Assembly (NCBI RefSeq): GCF_964656455.1
Contig: NC_135717.1
Span: 12,615,033-12,679,032 of the forward strand
Reading direction: 5' to 3'
DNA from: Halichoerus grypus
Taxonomy: Eukaryota > Chordata > Mammalia > Carnivora > Phocidae
Length of the DNA: 64,000 nt
Part shown: piece after piece, positions 11,456 through 22,909 of the stretch
How positions within the stretch are numbered: position 1 is the first letter of the stretch
Layout: each line of letters opens with the position of its first letter
Program-made: the position numbers and the translations under genes
The notes under the pieces: generated by a model
Told to the model about the DNA's origin: nothing
What the model saw: the letters and a program-made list of their open reading frames with translations, nothing else
Database searches by the model: none

Positions 11456-12485
11456 TGTTCTTACTGCTCTGGAGCCAAAGTAAATCATGTAAAGAAGGTA
11501 ATTAATTCATATACTTTTACTGTCAGTGTAGTTGGCTTTTCTCAAGTATGGTTTATGATGTTTAAACATGCACATTTAAGCAACAGCCCTGTTACAAAAG
11601 AAGTACATGTTTTATAAGGAGATTTCCTTGGACTCAGGGCACCCTGGCTTGGCAGTCGAGCTGGGTTCTAATTCCTTTTGCCACTATGGAGTTTTGTCAC
11701 CTTGGGACCATCCTAGAATATCTGTGGCTAAATTCTGTAGAGGAAGGCTTAGGACAACCATATGGCATGCTGTTTTACATAATCAGCCTTGGGCTTGGTG
11801 GGATTTGTGGGGTGGGCATTCTTTGACGGAGGTAAAAGGACTCAGAGCAGCTTCTGGTCACCCCCGGTACTGTTTCTATATACCGGACCTATTGCCTTCA
11901 CAGCTGCTAAGTGTATGTGTCTGAAGGTAGAAGGACATACGATGAGATGGTCTCCATGGCTTTGTCCACCCCTCCAATTATTTCTTTCAGTAGGTATCTA
12001 CAATAATTTGATGTAATCATTGTTTATGTGGCATTTTTTTTATTAGCTCTTCTGTTTTCTAAAGTAAGTAACCCATGTCTATGTATAGAATCATCATTGG
12101 GAAGGTAGGATAATTTCTTACCACCCTTCCCCAGCTTTATAAGGAATGAAATAATATGAATTAATTTTCTCTAATGATAAAACTGCAACAATTTTCAAGC
12201 AAAAGAAAAACAGGTTAGTAGCACCATCTACAGGCTACCGAAGAGGAAAACTTTCTGTGTGGCACTTAAATGCAAAGGATTTGTGGAAAGGGGAATTTAA
12301 AAAGCCTCATACTCCCTCTTATAAATGTGTTTTTGTAAAATTTACTAATTTAAGTATTTTTGTTCTTCTTCCCCACTCCTACAATCATTTCTCAGTATGT
12401 CCCCATGTAGACTGAAGCAAGAGAATATTGGCACAATTAGCTATGTGTTCTCATTAGGATCCCTGTTTTGGCCCCCATGCTTATA
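11456..12485. other. Unique non-coding sequence
   Basis: No gene or repeat recognised. A 105-codon plus frame at 11607-11924 overlaps another frame and has no supporting signal. Confidence 0.4.
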
Positions 12486-12490
12486 AACAT

Positions 12491-12600
12491 TTCTCTCTCT
12501 CTTGCTCTCTTTCTCTCTCTCTCTTTTGTCTCTCTCTCTCTGTGTCTCTCTCGCTCCCCTTCTCTCGCTCCCCTTCTCTCTCTGTCTCTTGCTCTCTCCA
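12491..12600. repeat. (CT)n-rich microsatellite
   Basis: About 110 bases of imperfect CT/TCTC, with a duplicated CTCGCTCCCCTT unit near 12550-12575. It makes arginine/glutamate-rich open frames on the minus strand that are not genes. Confidence 0.9.
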
Positions 12601-12815
12601 GTAATGATAAGGAATGCTCTATGAATTTCATATGGATTCCAGCAGGTTCATTCATAGTAGTTCACATCGTAAGACCTGAGGCATAAAGCCTGCACGCCAA
12701 GGACATGATATTTTGGCTCTTCTGTGTACTCAAGGGATTTATTGCCTCAATTACTTCCATCAGAAAGGAAGAATAAATGCAGGCATTTTGGGGTTGTTTG
12801 TATATTTGTGTTTAC

Positions 12816-13431
12816 TTTTTTTTTTTTTAACGTATCATTATTTTTAATGTCCAGCATTTACAATACGAGGGCCAGAGCTTTCTCCCCAACTCAAGTTTAT
12901 AAATTCTCAATTGGCTTGTGAGGCCAATAGGGATACTTTTTCTTGTCTAATTTGGTTTCTGGGAAGACTTCATTCAGGTCCTCAGTGGTCATCTGATCAA
13001 ATGGAATTATGTTTCTCATCTTCTCCAGCTCTTTTTCATATTCCTCAATCCTGGCCTTTGAGAGAGACAAAAACTTGGCACAACTTTTCACATCTTCTTT
13101 TTCTTCAGCATCCACCTGAACAGTACATTTATCCTCTGGCAGAGGAACCTTCAGGGCATTAAACTTCTTCTCAAAGTCATCTACCAAACCAGCCTTTGCC
13201 ATATTGGCCTCGTAGTAAGCCCAGTCGATAGCAGGTGGTTTCTCAGGGAGAGGAGCCAACCTGGAGGTAAATGTCTCATTCCAGGATTTCAGGGAGTTAA
13301 CAATGGCCTTCTGGTTTCAGGATATGATCTCCCCAAAAGCTACCCAGTCAATGATTTTTAGAGCAAGTTTTCGTGCATCCATCTTGAGATCCTTCACCGA
13401 CCCCGGCGGCCCAGAGACCACAGCAGCTACC
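12816..13431 (-). pseudogene. ATP5PD: ATP synthase subunit d processed pseudogene
   Basis: Minus-strand retrocopy of the mRNA for mitochondrial F1Fo ATP synthase subunit d, a peripheral-stalk protein. The frame runs from ATG at 13382-13380 to TAA at 12899-12897: 161 codons, the usual family length, with no introns and no frame-shifting indel. It keeps the signature segments WKSWNET-like, [45 protein letters not shown] and [15 protein letters not shown]. Codon 22 (13319-13317) is TGA where the family has glutamine, so only a 21-residue stub could be made from the normal start; no in-frame ATG follows until the middle of the protein. About 50 nt of 5' UTR (13383-13431) and a short 3' UTR with ATTAAA precede a 13-nt poly(A), seen as T at 12816-12828. 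Both flanks are T-rich, so target-duplication borders are ambiguous. The expressed parent gene must lie elsewhere. Confidence 0.96.
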
Positions 13432-13577
13432 TTTCTCTTTTTTTTTTAAGATGAAGTTTGGTTCAAAATGGCCTGAGTATTTTCTGTCCCCAAGATTTTA
13501 TGATTCTGTGATCAGAAATCATTTTGGTGGCCTGCATTATTATTTCATTATACTGGGATCTGGGAAACTGGTCTTTT

Positions 13578-13760
13578 TTTTTTTTTTTTTTAAAGATTTA
13601 TTTATTTTAGTGGGGGGAGGGGCAGAGGGAGAAGGAGAAAAGCAGACCCCCTGCTGAGCACAGAGCTTCATGTGGTGCTCAATCTCACCACCCTAATACC
13701 ATGACCTGAGCTGAAATGAGGAGTCCAGAGCTTAACCAACTGAGCCACCCAAGTGCCCCT
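13578..13760 (-). mobile_element. Can-SINE A, minus, inserted in the tail of SINE B
   Basis: Reverse carnivore SINE with T-tail at 13574-13591 and head ending GAGCCACCCAAGTGCCCC at 13760. The outer duplication CTGGGAAACTGGTCTTTT (13560-13577 and 13962-13979) flanks this element and the next together, so this copy most likely landed in the A-tail of SINE B. Confidence 0.9.
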
Positions 13761-13961
13761 GTTTTGTTTTGTTTTTTTAAGATTTTATTTATTTTATTTT
13801 AGAGAGAGAAAGTGAGAGCACAAGCAGGGAAGGGAGAGGGACAAGCACACACTGTGTTGAGCGCAGAGCCCAACATGGGGCTCGATCCCGCAACCCTGAG
13901 ATCATGACCTGAGCCCAAGCCAAGAGTCAGCTGCTTAACCAACTTAGCCACCCAGGTATCC
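13761..13961 (-). mobile_element. Can-SINE B, minus, older member of the pair
   Basis: Reverse carnivore SINE with T/G-rich tail TGTTTTGTTTTGTTTTTTTA at 13760-13779 and head at about 13940-13961, directly next to the right copy of the shared 18-bp duplication. Confidence 0.9.
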
Positions 13962-13979
13962 CTGGGAAACTGGTCTTTT

Positions 13980-15290
13980 AACAGGATCATAGTAGAGGTA
14001 GTATTTTCTTTCTCAAATACCCATTTCTTTGTGTTAGTTTTTTGTTGTTATTTGTTTTGTTTTCGCACTGGTAAACTGGTTATCATCATTTTTGGCAACC
14101 TAGGAAATTTTACTGGATTCTTTGAATGTATTATAAAGTATGGTATTAGCAGAGTTGCAATTTTCTGTTAGAAATAGCCTATTAAAATTAATAATTGGCT
14201 CCTTGTAAATTGTTGGTGGAATCACTGTTTCATTATACTGTGTTTGTTATTGGCAAGTGGTTAGGCATTTCTGGAATGCACAGAGAATAGGCCTTCAGTT
14301 AAGCATTAAAACCTCCAAGAAGCTACCCCCTCTGAGGAAAAAAAAAAATAGAAAAAGAAAGAAACCAAAAGATGGAGCATAAATTATGAAAATGAGAAGA
14401 ATATTGCTTGAACAATGGTATTTCTTGTAGGAAGAGAGGAATAGAGGAGATGCATATTGAGCAGAGTATACTAAGCTGAGAATAAAAATATCAATAAGAT
14501 TCCAAAGGTATCTATTGAAACAGATGAGGCAGATCCTTTCAAAACTGGTGCCAGGAGTGATAACAGTTTTAAAGTTTATGTGTCTCAATTACTGGTGGTT
14601 TAGTTTCATGGAAAACTTAGTAATGTTGCCATTTTTTAAAAAAACCTCATTATTTTCAAGGTGGAAAAAAATAATTGTGCATGAAACACTGGGGCCTTTC
14701 TCTGCAAAAAGTAAAGCAGTAATTCTAGTACAAGTAGAGATTTAAAACGAGATGCTGCCTTATAGTTCTAGCTAATATTTTTCCCTGTTTTTCTCGCACC
14801 AGATGGCACTGTTTAGTTCTGTTTCACAGTCTTGTTCTGGAAGTTTCTTTGGGAGAATCTGTTTTAGCCCAGGCTCACCAGTGACACCTCTGTATTATGC
14901 ATGAAGGCTTTAGGAATACTTGTGAAAGGCCATTGACTCAGAAATGAAGCTGTTTATATGGGGTCTTGTGGTTCCTTTCCAGTTGCACATTCTCTGTGAG
15001 GTGAGCCTAATAAACCAGCTGATAGAAATCTAGATGCTTCTTACGGAGTTCAGCTAATATTTTGCTTGGAGACACGTTACAGCAGTGTGATTTTCAGCAT
15101 TCTCACAGGCCAGTCTAATTATCTGACATATTTGGGAATTATTTTATATCTAAAAGTGGAGCTACAATTATAAGGGCACAGTTATTTTACAGAAATCTTG
15201 TGGAGCTTAAAATGCTTCATGGTAGTCTGTTGAACTTTAGATCCATCAAATTAAATTAAGAAAATAAAATTTGAAGAACTTTGTCCAGCT
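13980..15290. other. Unique non-coding sequence
   Basis: No gene or repeat recognised on either strand. AT-rich, with short polypurine and polypyrimidine runs. Confidence 0.4.
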
Positions 15291-15296
15291 TGTCTT

Positions 15297-15302
15297 TTTA
15301 TT
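15297..15302 (-). promoter_or_regulatory. Candidate poly(A) signal AATAAA (minus)
   Basis: TTTATT on the plus strand, AATAAA on the minus, lies about 490 nt downstream of the stop codon of the candidate terminal exon at 15792. It is the first canonical signal I saw there. GT/T-rich sequence beyond it is only moderate. Confidence 0.3.
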
Positions 15303-15791
15303 CCCAAGACCAGCTCAGAAATAAATGATCAAAGACCTCTGATGTCAATATGTATGAATGAGGCAGATTCCTTGCCAGGCCCACGTCCTTGCTGCTGATA
15401 AAAATAAAACATCTTTTTTGAAAGGTAAAATTAGCTTTATCTAATAAAAATGCCAGGATCATACATTGTAAGGCTTATCTCTCTGTGAAGCTTGTTTTCT
15501 TCCCTTTCCTTCCTTGTCCTCTTCCCCCTCCTTCAGAAACGTTGAATGTAATTATGGTACACTTTTCATCAAGGCTGCTTCTGCATTTACTGTTGTCTTG
15601 TCTGAAGAACAATGTATAGGAGAGCAGTAATAAACGAATAAGGTACTTCACTGAAGTAGCTATCAGGAAAGGGGAAAGATCTCCAGCCGCAAGAAGGTTA
15701 GCACAGTTCCCTAGACATAGACTCTGAAGTCAGGTCTTTCTTGGGGGTGGGAGTGGAAGAGAGTTTGGGCAAAGAATCATCTTTTTGTTCA
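15303..15791 (-). other. Possible 3' UTR of the candidate exon
   Basis: Unique sequence without recognisable repeats between the stop codon at 15792 and the AATAAA at 15297. Assigned as 3' UTR only by position. Confidence 0.25.
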
Positions 15792-16119
15792 CTAATTCCA
15801 TGAATTAACCTCTTCAAGCCAGTTTACCAAATGGAGCATTGCCTGGTATCTCATTGGGGCCTCCAGATATTGCAGTCTGCATTCATCAGTCTGTTTTTGT
15901 ATTAATAATTCTTTCTCTGTGTCTGAGGGTGTGTGAGGGGTAATCGTGTTATTCTCAACCACCATGTTGTGCTGGAATTTGGGTAGGTTCTGTCTCATTG
16001 TTTTCTTTGCAAATTGCGAAGCTCCTTGGAACCTGCCGTTTTCTGAATACTTCTGGTTGGGTACCCCCTGCTCCTGGTGGTGAGGTGGACTGGAACTGGG
16101 GTTGGAGATGGAGAGCCCT
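15792..16119 (-). CDS. Candidate terminal coding exon, unidentified protein
   Basis: Minus-strand frame of about 109 codons that has no ATG and ends in TAG at 15794-15792. It begins just after a plausible 3' splice site: a pyrimidine-containing stretch then CTACAG, with AG at 16121-16120. The first base completes a split codon (phase 2). The peptide has a low-complexity serine/proline start (GLSISNPSSSPPHHQEQG), a basic QN-rich middle (KKTMRQNLPKFQHN), then a predicted helical end with acidic, leucine-rich text (SDTEKELLIQKQTDECRLQY, EAPMRYQAMLHLVNWLEEVN). That composition looks like a real protein C-terminus, not a repeat. I do not recognise the family. Alternatives are a fragment of a retrocopy or a chance open frame; no poly(A) tail or duplication was seen at its edges. 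An AATAAA follows at 15302-15297. Confidence 0.4.
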
Positions 16120-17695
16120 CTGTAGACCAGGGCAGTGAGCACACACACGAAATATCATTATTTCCTGTCTTTAAAAAGAGAAGGATTAATCTGCGGTGTC
16201 TTTAGCTGCCCCCACACCCCTGGCAGAAAAGCCCAGCGGCTCCCAGCAAAGCCTTCTTTGCTGCTGCTGGAGAGGCGGTGGGCGGGTTTGCTGGTTTCCA
16301 GGCACAGGTCCTCTGTGGAAGCATGCACAAGACAGGCTGCTTCTATAAATCAAGCCCTGGATTTTATTAGAGTGTTTATGTAACCTCAGTTTATGTGCTA
16401 TAATTCTTTGCTGTGTAGCCTAGAGTAATTCCCAAAGAGGATGTTTGTTCTTTTTCCTTATAAATTTTCTAGCACAGGCTTTTGTTTTGACATTCACCCT
16501 CCCTCCACCCTCAGCCTTTCTGGGAGGGGGGTGGAGGGGTAGGAGGGGTGTCACTAACAGTTGACTGCTTTTTACTGAGTAAATTGAATAATCCAGTACA
16601 GGTTAGATTCTATTTTTACTAGATATTATCCCTAGTCTTAAGTGGGGAGGGGGGGGATCCTTTGCTCAGATTAATTTTTCACATTTTCAAGATTATAGGG
16701 TGGTAGGGTTAACATGTACTTGATTGTTGAGGAAATGAAACTTAAGTGGTAAAAAATAGTCTTTGCTGTCCGTGGGAGCCCCCCCACCCCCCCGCTGACC
16801 TAATGTTGATGGAGTCACAGTGACTGCTAAGAGAAAATCCAGACAGGGGAAATTAGGGTAAAATCCTCTTTTAACTGAAGAAAATGTTAGAATAAGCAGA
16901 CCAGATTCGACTATATTCCATGTAGATAACTACATGGAGAAATGTTGTCCTTTGGGAATAGAGACAACTGGACTTACCCACAGCATGTTTTTCAAGAATT
17001 AGCTACATATTTTTACTTCTCAGTTCTTTATTCCAACCGCCTGTTTGGCCCCTCGGAGCAGTGAGGTGATGGGCCTGGAGCTAAGGAGAGCATTCATGAA
17101 CCCACTGTGGACACGTTAGAGTCTCATATTGTCTGGGAGCACATTTGTTAGCATTCGTGTTTGATCGTCTCTGCCACTGGAAGGTCTTACTGTATAGGTG
17201 TGCACTTCCTTCTGGTTCAGAGATGGTAGTCACGGGGAGCAGTTTATAAAGGAAGTATATGAACAGAGGCATCTTTCTGTGTTTATTTTAACTAAAGAAT
17301 TGGGTATCTGCTCTAGAACTGGGCTGTTTTCAGTATCGTAGGCCCATGTGGTTATGGAGCATCTGAAATATGACTGCTCTTAAGGAGATGGGCTGTGCTG
17401 TAAGTGCAAAACACACACAGGATTTCGGACCTTTAGTGTGAAAACAAGAGTGTAAATGATCTCTTCAGTAATCTCTATAGAATACGTATTGAAATGATAT
17501 TTTTAATACATTGGGTTAAATAAAGTACATCATTAAAATTAATTTTACCTATTTCTTTTTACACTTTTAAGTATAGCAACTAAAAGAATTTAAAATTACA
17601 AATATGGCTTGCATTTGTGACTCACATTATTATTGGTCCCTGCTGTTTCAAAGTTACCCCCTCTCAGTGTCTTAAGGGAGAGATCTCATCCCACG
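16120..17695. other. Unique non-coding sequence; possible intron
   Basis: If the exon at 15792-16119 is real this is the end of its upstream intron. No repeat recognised. GC-rich around 16.2-16.33 kb, with a G-rich block at 16522-16548 and C-runs near 16780-16795. Confidence 0.4.
16522..16548 (+). other. G-quadruplex-type motif
   Basis: Runs of GGG, GGGGGG, GGGG and GGGG separated by loops of 1 to 5 bases on the plus strand, which fits the usual four-run pattern. On the minus strand, where the candidate exon lies, it is a C-run in the presumed intron about 400 nt upstream. Confidence 0.6.
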
Positions 17696-17699
17696 GGGT

Positions 17700-17940
17700 G
17701 TGAAGATTAAGAGTGTGGACTCTAGGGTGTGACCCCAGCTCAGTCACTTATAGTCTATGTGATCTGATGCAAGATATTTAGCTCCCCTGTGCCTCAGTTT
17801 CTCCATCTGTAAAATAACATAGAACCTACCTTAAAGGGTTCTATATATTAAATAAGACAAAATATCAAGTGTACACTGGAACATGCAAATATTTGTAAGT
17901 GCTATGTTAACTATTACAGTGATAAATATTATCATGCTGT
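17700..17940 (-). repeat. MIR SINE, minus orientation
   Basis: Reverse MIR text: 'gtgaccccagctcagtcact', 'tgtgcctcagtttctccatc', 'tgtaaaataacatagaacct', then the diverged end to 'aagtgctatgttaactatta'. Confidence 0.88.
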
Positions 17941-18273
17941 CATTAAAGAATGTACAACTTTGATAGATATTCAAGAGTAAACTCTATTCCTTAAGCAAAT
18001 GGAAGCTGTTGGCTTTCAGAAATGAGTCTCATTTACTTTTTTTTAAGTCCAGAAGCAGCAATAATTAAAATTGGAAAGTAAATGAACAAAAGGGGGAGCT
18101 CATTTATTGGGACATATAATTAGAACACTCTACAAAATGGAACTTGTGGTAATTATAGATTAAGCCAGTTCCTTTCTTAACATACATTCAGTAGTGATGT
18201 ATATCTTTTTATCATAGTTCCCTATCACAAAATATATATTGGTCAGCAATTTCGAGGCTTTTGATGTTATCTT
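17941..18273. other. Unique AT-rich sequence
   Basis: Nothing recognised. Confidence 0.4.
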
Positions 18274-18290
18274 TATATTTATTATATTCT

Positions 18291-18479
18291 TTTTTTTTTA
18301 AAGATTTTATTTATTTGAGCAAGAGAGGGAACAGGAGCACGGGGGAGGGGCAGGTGGAGAGGGAGAATCAGACTCCCTGCTGAACAGGGAGCCTGATGTG
18401 GGACTCGATCCCAGGATTCAGAGATCATGACCTGAGCCAAAGGCAGATGCTCAGTTGACTGAGCCCACCCAGGTGCCCC
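18291..18479 (-). mobile_element. Can-SINE, minus orientation
   Basis: Reverse carnivore SINE flanked by a perfect 17-bp duplication, TATATTTATTATATTCT, at 18274-18290 and 18480-18496. Confidence 0.95.
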
Positions 18480-18898
18480 TATATTTATTATATTCTGATA
18501 AAGAGATGATAACCTCATGATCTTGTATTAGAGAATAACCATTCTGAATTGTCCTAGAACTCTCTGGATTTTAAGGCAATGTGTATACATACATATAAAG
18601 ACAAGTTTAATAAGTCATTCCAATGTGTTCTTTACCGGGGCTGAGTAACCCAGGAATCAGTTGGTTTTTATTTTGCTGATTAAAACCTGTGGTCTTGTTA
18701 AGACCTAGACAACACTCTAGAACAAGTCTCTTACACTAATGGGCAGCTTGTGGGCGATCTGTGATGCTGGGACATTTATCATGGTGAAGTTGATATCCGT
18801 GATGGAATGTATAGATGAGATTTGCCCATGGAAGAAACTTTTTAGGGTACAAGATAGTCCCTAAGAAGAAATTTATCATCAGAAATCTTGCACAGGCC

Positions 18899-19111
18899 CA
18901 GGGCACCTGGGTGGCCCAGTTGCTTGAGTGGCCAACTTTGATTTCTGCTCAGGTCATGTTCTCAGGGTCCTGGGATGGAGCCCCTCCTCGGGCTCCATGT
19001 TTAACTCAAAGTCTGCTTGAGGTTCTCTCTCCCCACCCCTCCCCTGCTTGTGTGCGCTTGCAGTCTCTCTGTTTCTCTCTCTCTCTCTAAAATAATAAAT
19101 CTTTAAAAAAA
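18899..19111 (+). mobile_element. Can-SINE, plus orientation, older type
   Basis: Head 'agggcacctgggtggcccag' with the extended 'ccaactttgatttctgctca' box region typical of older copies. Flanked by AAATCTTGCACAGGCC at 18883-18898 and the same with one change at 19112-19127. Confidence 0.93.
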
Positions 19112-19559
19112 AAATCTTGCACAAGCCAGTATTGCCCCTGTGTCACATATAAAACAGTTGATATTTTTAATTGTACATGTCATGTGATGAGGGACTTCTT
19201 TTTACTTGGCTTTTTAAAAGTCAGTCATTTAGCCAAATTGACTACAATATTCCAGGCAGAATGCTGATCCTCAGAGAGGTCACAGGGGACACATACCATG
19301 ATATGCATGTTTTAGTACAGCATGGCGCTATTGCAGAGACCCTCGCTTACTTCTGTCTTTTTACTTATTTTGTACCCTGCCGTGTTGTCCTTATAATATG
19401 CGGTGGCTTTAACAGAGATCTGAACCAAGGGTTAGACTAAGAAACTCCTTTGTATAAACTGATAGTATATTGAGAAGCCGGAGAAAACCTCGTAAGGAGG
19501 CATTTTGACTTTACATCTTATGTGGTGGTCCATAGAGCACCCTCAGAGGCTTCCAAACC

Positions 19560-20050
19560 AGGGAGTGGGTGCTGGTTTCATCCTGTGGAGAGACCACGCC
19601 TAGCAGCAGTGCTGCTGTGTGAATGGTGGAATGCCAGAGAGACCATCTGCAAGAGGGTTTGCAGAATCGGACGAAGATCTGGGGAGATGCTGAATCGGTG
19701 TTAGGTGCTCAAGTGGAGGAGTCAGAGAGGGAGAATTTGAAAATTTTTAATTAAATTCTCCAACTTTTGAAGTGTGGAGGCATGGGAGGAAAGAAGGGTG
19801 GATGATGATAATTCCTGCTGGATTTTCCAGAGTAGAGTAGGTTTAAAGATGTGATGGAAAGCTTCATGGGGACCATCTTAAATTTGAGGGAACTATTAGA
19901 CTTCATAAAGGATATGATAAATACTCTATTAAATATGTAGTTGGGAATTTGGGTCTGGTATATAGTAGAAAAGGTTTGCACCAGAGGCATACTTTAGGGA
20001 GTCATGCTCTAAAGGTGATGGCTAGAGCCATGGGAGGTGGATGAGATCAT
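19560..20050 (+). repeat. Ancient repeat, L2-like class, patchy
   Basis: Parts ('atatgtagttgggaatttgg', 'agagccatgggaggtggatg') follow the same old family as 6120-6545 and 9165-9315. Borders are soft. Confidence 0.3.
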
Positions 20051-20325
20051 TCTTATCTCCCTGGTGATAGAAAATCATGTGCTTCTCCACTGTGCTTCTG
20101 GAAGATTTTCAAACACTTATGTATGCCCTTCCAGGCCCTTTAAGATTTCTCTCTTTACTTTTGTTGTCCCCTTTACAAGAGTTCCTGCTGTTCTTTCCCA
20201 TGCTACCAGCATTCTAGATATGCCCAGCAGCTCACTGGCCCCCTCACTTCCCATGTTCTGTATCTACATTACATCACACATGCTGTTTCTTGTGTCTTCA
20301 AGGCTTTGTCCCTTTTTGTCCTCTT

Positions 20326-20506
20326 TTTTTTTTTTAAAGATTCCATTTATTTATTTGAGAGAGAGAGAAGCACAGAGGGGAGAGTGTGAGGGAGAAGCAG
20401 GCTCCCCACCGAGCAGAGAGCCCGATGCGGGACTCGATCCCAGGACCCTGGGATCATGACCTGAGCTGAAGGCAGGCCCTTAACCGACTGAGCCACCCAG
20501 GTACCC
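20326..20506 (-). mobile_element. Can-SINE, minus orientation
   Basis: Reverse carnivore SINE flanked by CCCTTTTTGTCCTCTT at 20310-20325 and 20507-20522 (16 bp, perfect). Confidence 0.95.
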
Positions 20507-20522
20507 CCCTTTTTGTCCTCTT

Positions 20523-20880
20523 AACAGACTATCTTTTATTACTACCCAGTCCCTGAACCTCTTGTAGCCCAGCGAGTAGCTCCATCCTGAACCCGTAAGA
20601 TTTTGTACGTATTTCTTTTCTCTCACTGTATAGGAGTTATTGCTTGCCTTTCTCTTATTCTTTGTAGACTGTGAGCTCCTCAGAGACAGGGAAATAACTT
20701 TATTTATCTTTACATACCCAGCTATAGGAGAACACTTAGCAAATTTTTTGATTAAATTAATTCACTGTGTGTGAGCCACAGGTGTTACATTACTGATTTC
20801 AGAGGTGTTCACAGGTTCTTACACCTTAAAAACATAATGATCTGCAAAGTTTCAATCTGTTAAATGTAAGCAGGAATAAG
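20523..20880. other. Unique non-coding sequence
   Basis: No gene or repeat recognised with confidence. 'gtgagctcctcagagacagg' resembles a common old-repeat phrase (product of MIR/L2 age), but too little is left. Confidence 0.35.
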
Positions 20881-20884
20881 ACGA

Positions 20885-21290
20885 AACCTAAGGTCTTTAT
20901 CACAACCATTTTTTAATTGCAAAATCAGTGTCTGTTCCTTGTAGAAAAGTTGACTAATACAGATAAACTAAAAGAAGAAAACTTACCAGATATCCTACCA
21001 CCCAGTGATACCTTGGTTTAAATCTTTCAAGTCATTTTATTAGTGTGTACACAAAGTAACAAAAATAGAATCAATTTGTACATATTCTTGAGGGTTTTGT
21101 AACTTACAATCTTATGCATCTTTAAATATCAGTAAGTAGTCATTTGTTAAATGGCTAGATAATAAATATACTAACATTCCATCGTAGAGTTTGTTTAGCC
21201 AGTTCTCTGGTGTTGGATTTTTAGGTTGTTCCAGATTTCTCATGGAAATAGTCACACTTTGACGAAAAATCTAGTAGTCTTGTTGTTATC
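20885..21290 (-). repeat. Old LINE-like remnant (minus)
   Basis: Text such as 'ttgagggttttgtaacttac', 'tttgttaaatggctagataa' and 'tggatttttaggttgttcca' resembles the antisense of an old LINE 3' region. Family uncertain. Confidence 0.4.
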
Positions 21291-21299
21291 TTTATTTTT

Positions 21300-22905
21300 T
21301 TAAAGAACATTTTTGGTGAACAAGAATATATATCTTTATTTTTATAAACCCCATATTATCAAATCACCTCTTGGAAGAGTCATACCAATTATATTACCAC
21401 TGACTGAATTATTTTCATCATGTTTTTAGGTTTCAAATTGCCTGAAGCTTAAAAAATATGTGTAGATAATTCAGCTTGCGGTTACCTTAGAAAGGACAAA
21501 CTTGGGGTTAAAGAAATTACCAACTGAAGATTTTATGTAACGTATTTTTATACAATTTTAAAATAGGCTTTTATGAATAATTGTCAGGGTTTTTAAGTAT
21601 GAGAAATAAATTTCATAGTCTTAAGACGTTTTAGATCATAGGATTGGGGTGAGGACCTTCTTGGGTATAGGGTGGGTGGTGATGTACAAGTCAGCCCTCC
21701 TGTTCCAGCTCTGTCGTTAGCTGGTCTTCTCGAGTCCCTTGTGTGATACCACGAGCTATAACCCAGAGTTTTTGTTAGGATGAAATCTTGGATCTAGGCC
21801 AGTGGATGTTAAATGTCAATGGCTGAATTTGGGATTTGGGATAACTTCTGTATACTTCTTATTCCAGATCCTTTTTACATGTACCATCTACACTGAATAA
21901 CTCATGTAAATGATTATTCATAATATTATAGCAAGCTCCTCTCCCAGCCCCTGACAGTTTCTGTAGTTGAGCATATATATGTCACAGCTTATTGTGAAGA
22001 GCTGGTCAGGACTTCCTGTGAAATACCTGCCCAGCATCTTTCACTCTTGCTAGGTAATTCGCTCATTTTTCAGACTGATTTTCACAGTCTTAACCAATCC
22101 CTTAAATAAACGAGAGAGCCAAAAGCGCCACCATTCGATGTTACTGTCCTGAGGCCTAAACTGACCTCACAGTGATGAAATGGTGATCTTTTATAGCATT
22201 CATGTCTCCTGAATAAATCCGTTACAGGTTTCTGGACAGACTCCCCCCTCTTTCTAAACATCAGAAACACACACAAGAGAACATCAAACCACAGAAAGCA
22301 AATCATGGTCTGAATAAATATACTATTTTGCTGGCAAACTTAAAAATTCACTTGTGGAATCTAATAGCTGTAGGCAAGAGATATTTATTGCAACCAAGAT
22401 TTAAGTGTGGTTTATTATGTTTATGGAGTAGTTTAATACTACTTTTCTTTAAAATGAGTTTTTAATTTAGGAAAAAAGAATTCACATTTGTTCCCAGAGT
22501 AGAAATGCCTGCACATCATGGGAGTGGTTAGGGTTTGGGGTTTATGTGGGTAAGATTGCTATTTACCCACTATAGTCATTGGGTGGATTTAAAAGCTTTC
22601 CCAGATGGAATTTATGGAGTGAAATTTAAAACTAGTGTCCTGTATACTACAGTATATGGTTACAACAAGCAATCAATTTAGAAAGAAATGGAATGGAGAA
22701 GATACGGGTACTGTGAGCGCAGGGGGACATGCAGAGAGCAGCTTTAACCCTCAAGTGCTATGTCAACTTACAGCATCTGTCTAAAGCTCCTGGGCAATGC
22801 CTAATCCTGAGATGCATTAAGCACTTTCAGTGGCAGAGTATAATCCGTTCTTAATAGGAACTTCCAGGGATATTGACCATCTCGATGACTGGCCAGGGGG
22901 AAGCA
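21300..22905. other. Unique non-coding sequence
   Basis: About 1.6 kb without recognised repeats or genes. A 74-codon minus frame at 22082-22306 has no further support. Confidence 0.4.
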
Positions 22906-22909
22906 TCGA

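Noticed and set aside
12437..12655. Arginine/glutamate-rich open frame on the minus strand
   Set aside because: It is the translation of a CT/GA microsatellite.
12897..13259. 120-codon subunit d frame read as an active gene
   Set aside because: It has no ATG at its start (TTG) and is the rear part of the retrocopy after the nonsense codon at 13319-13317.
20037..20459. 140-codon plus frame
   Set aside because: Its second half is a reverse Can-SINE (REREAQRGECEGEAGSPPSR is SINE-derived text).
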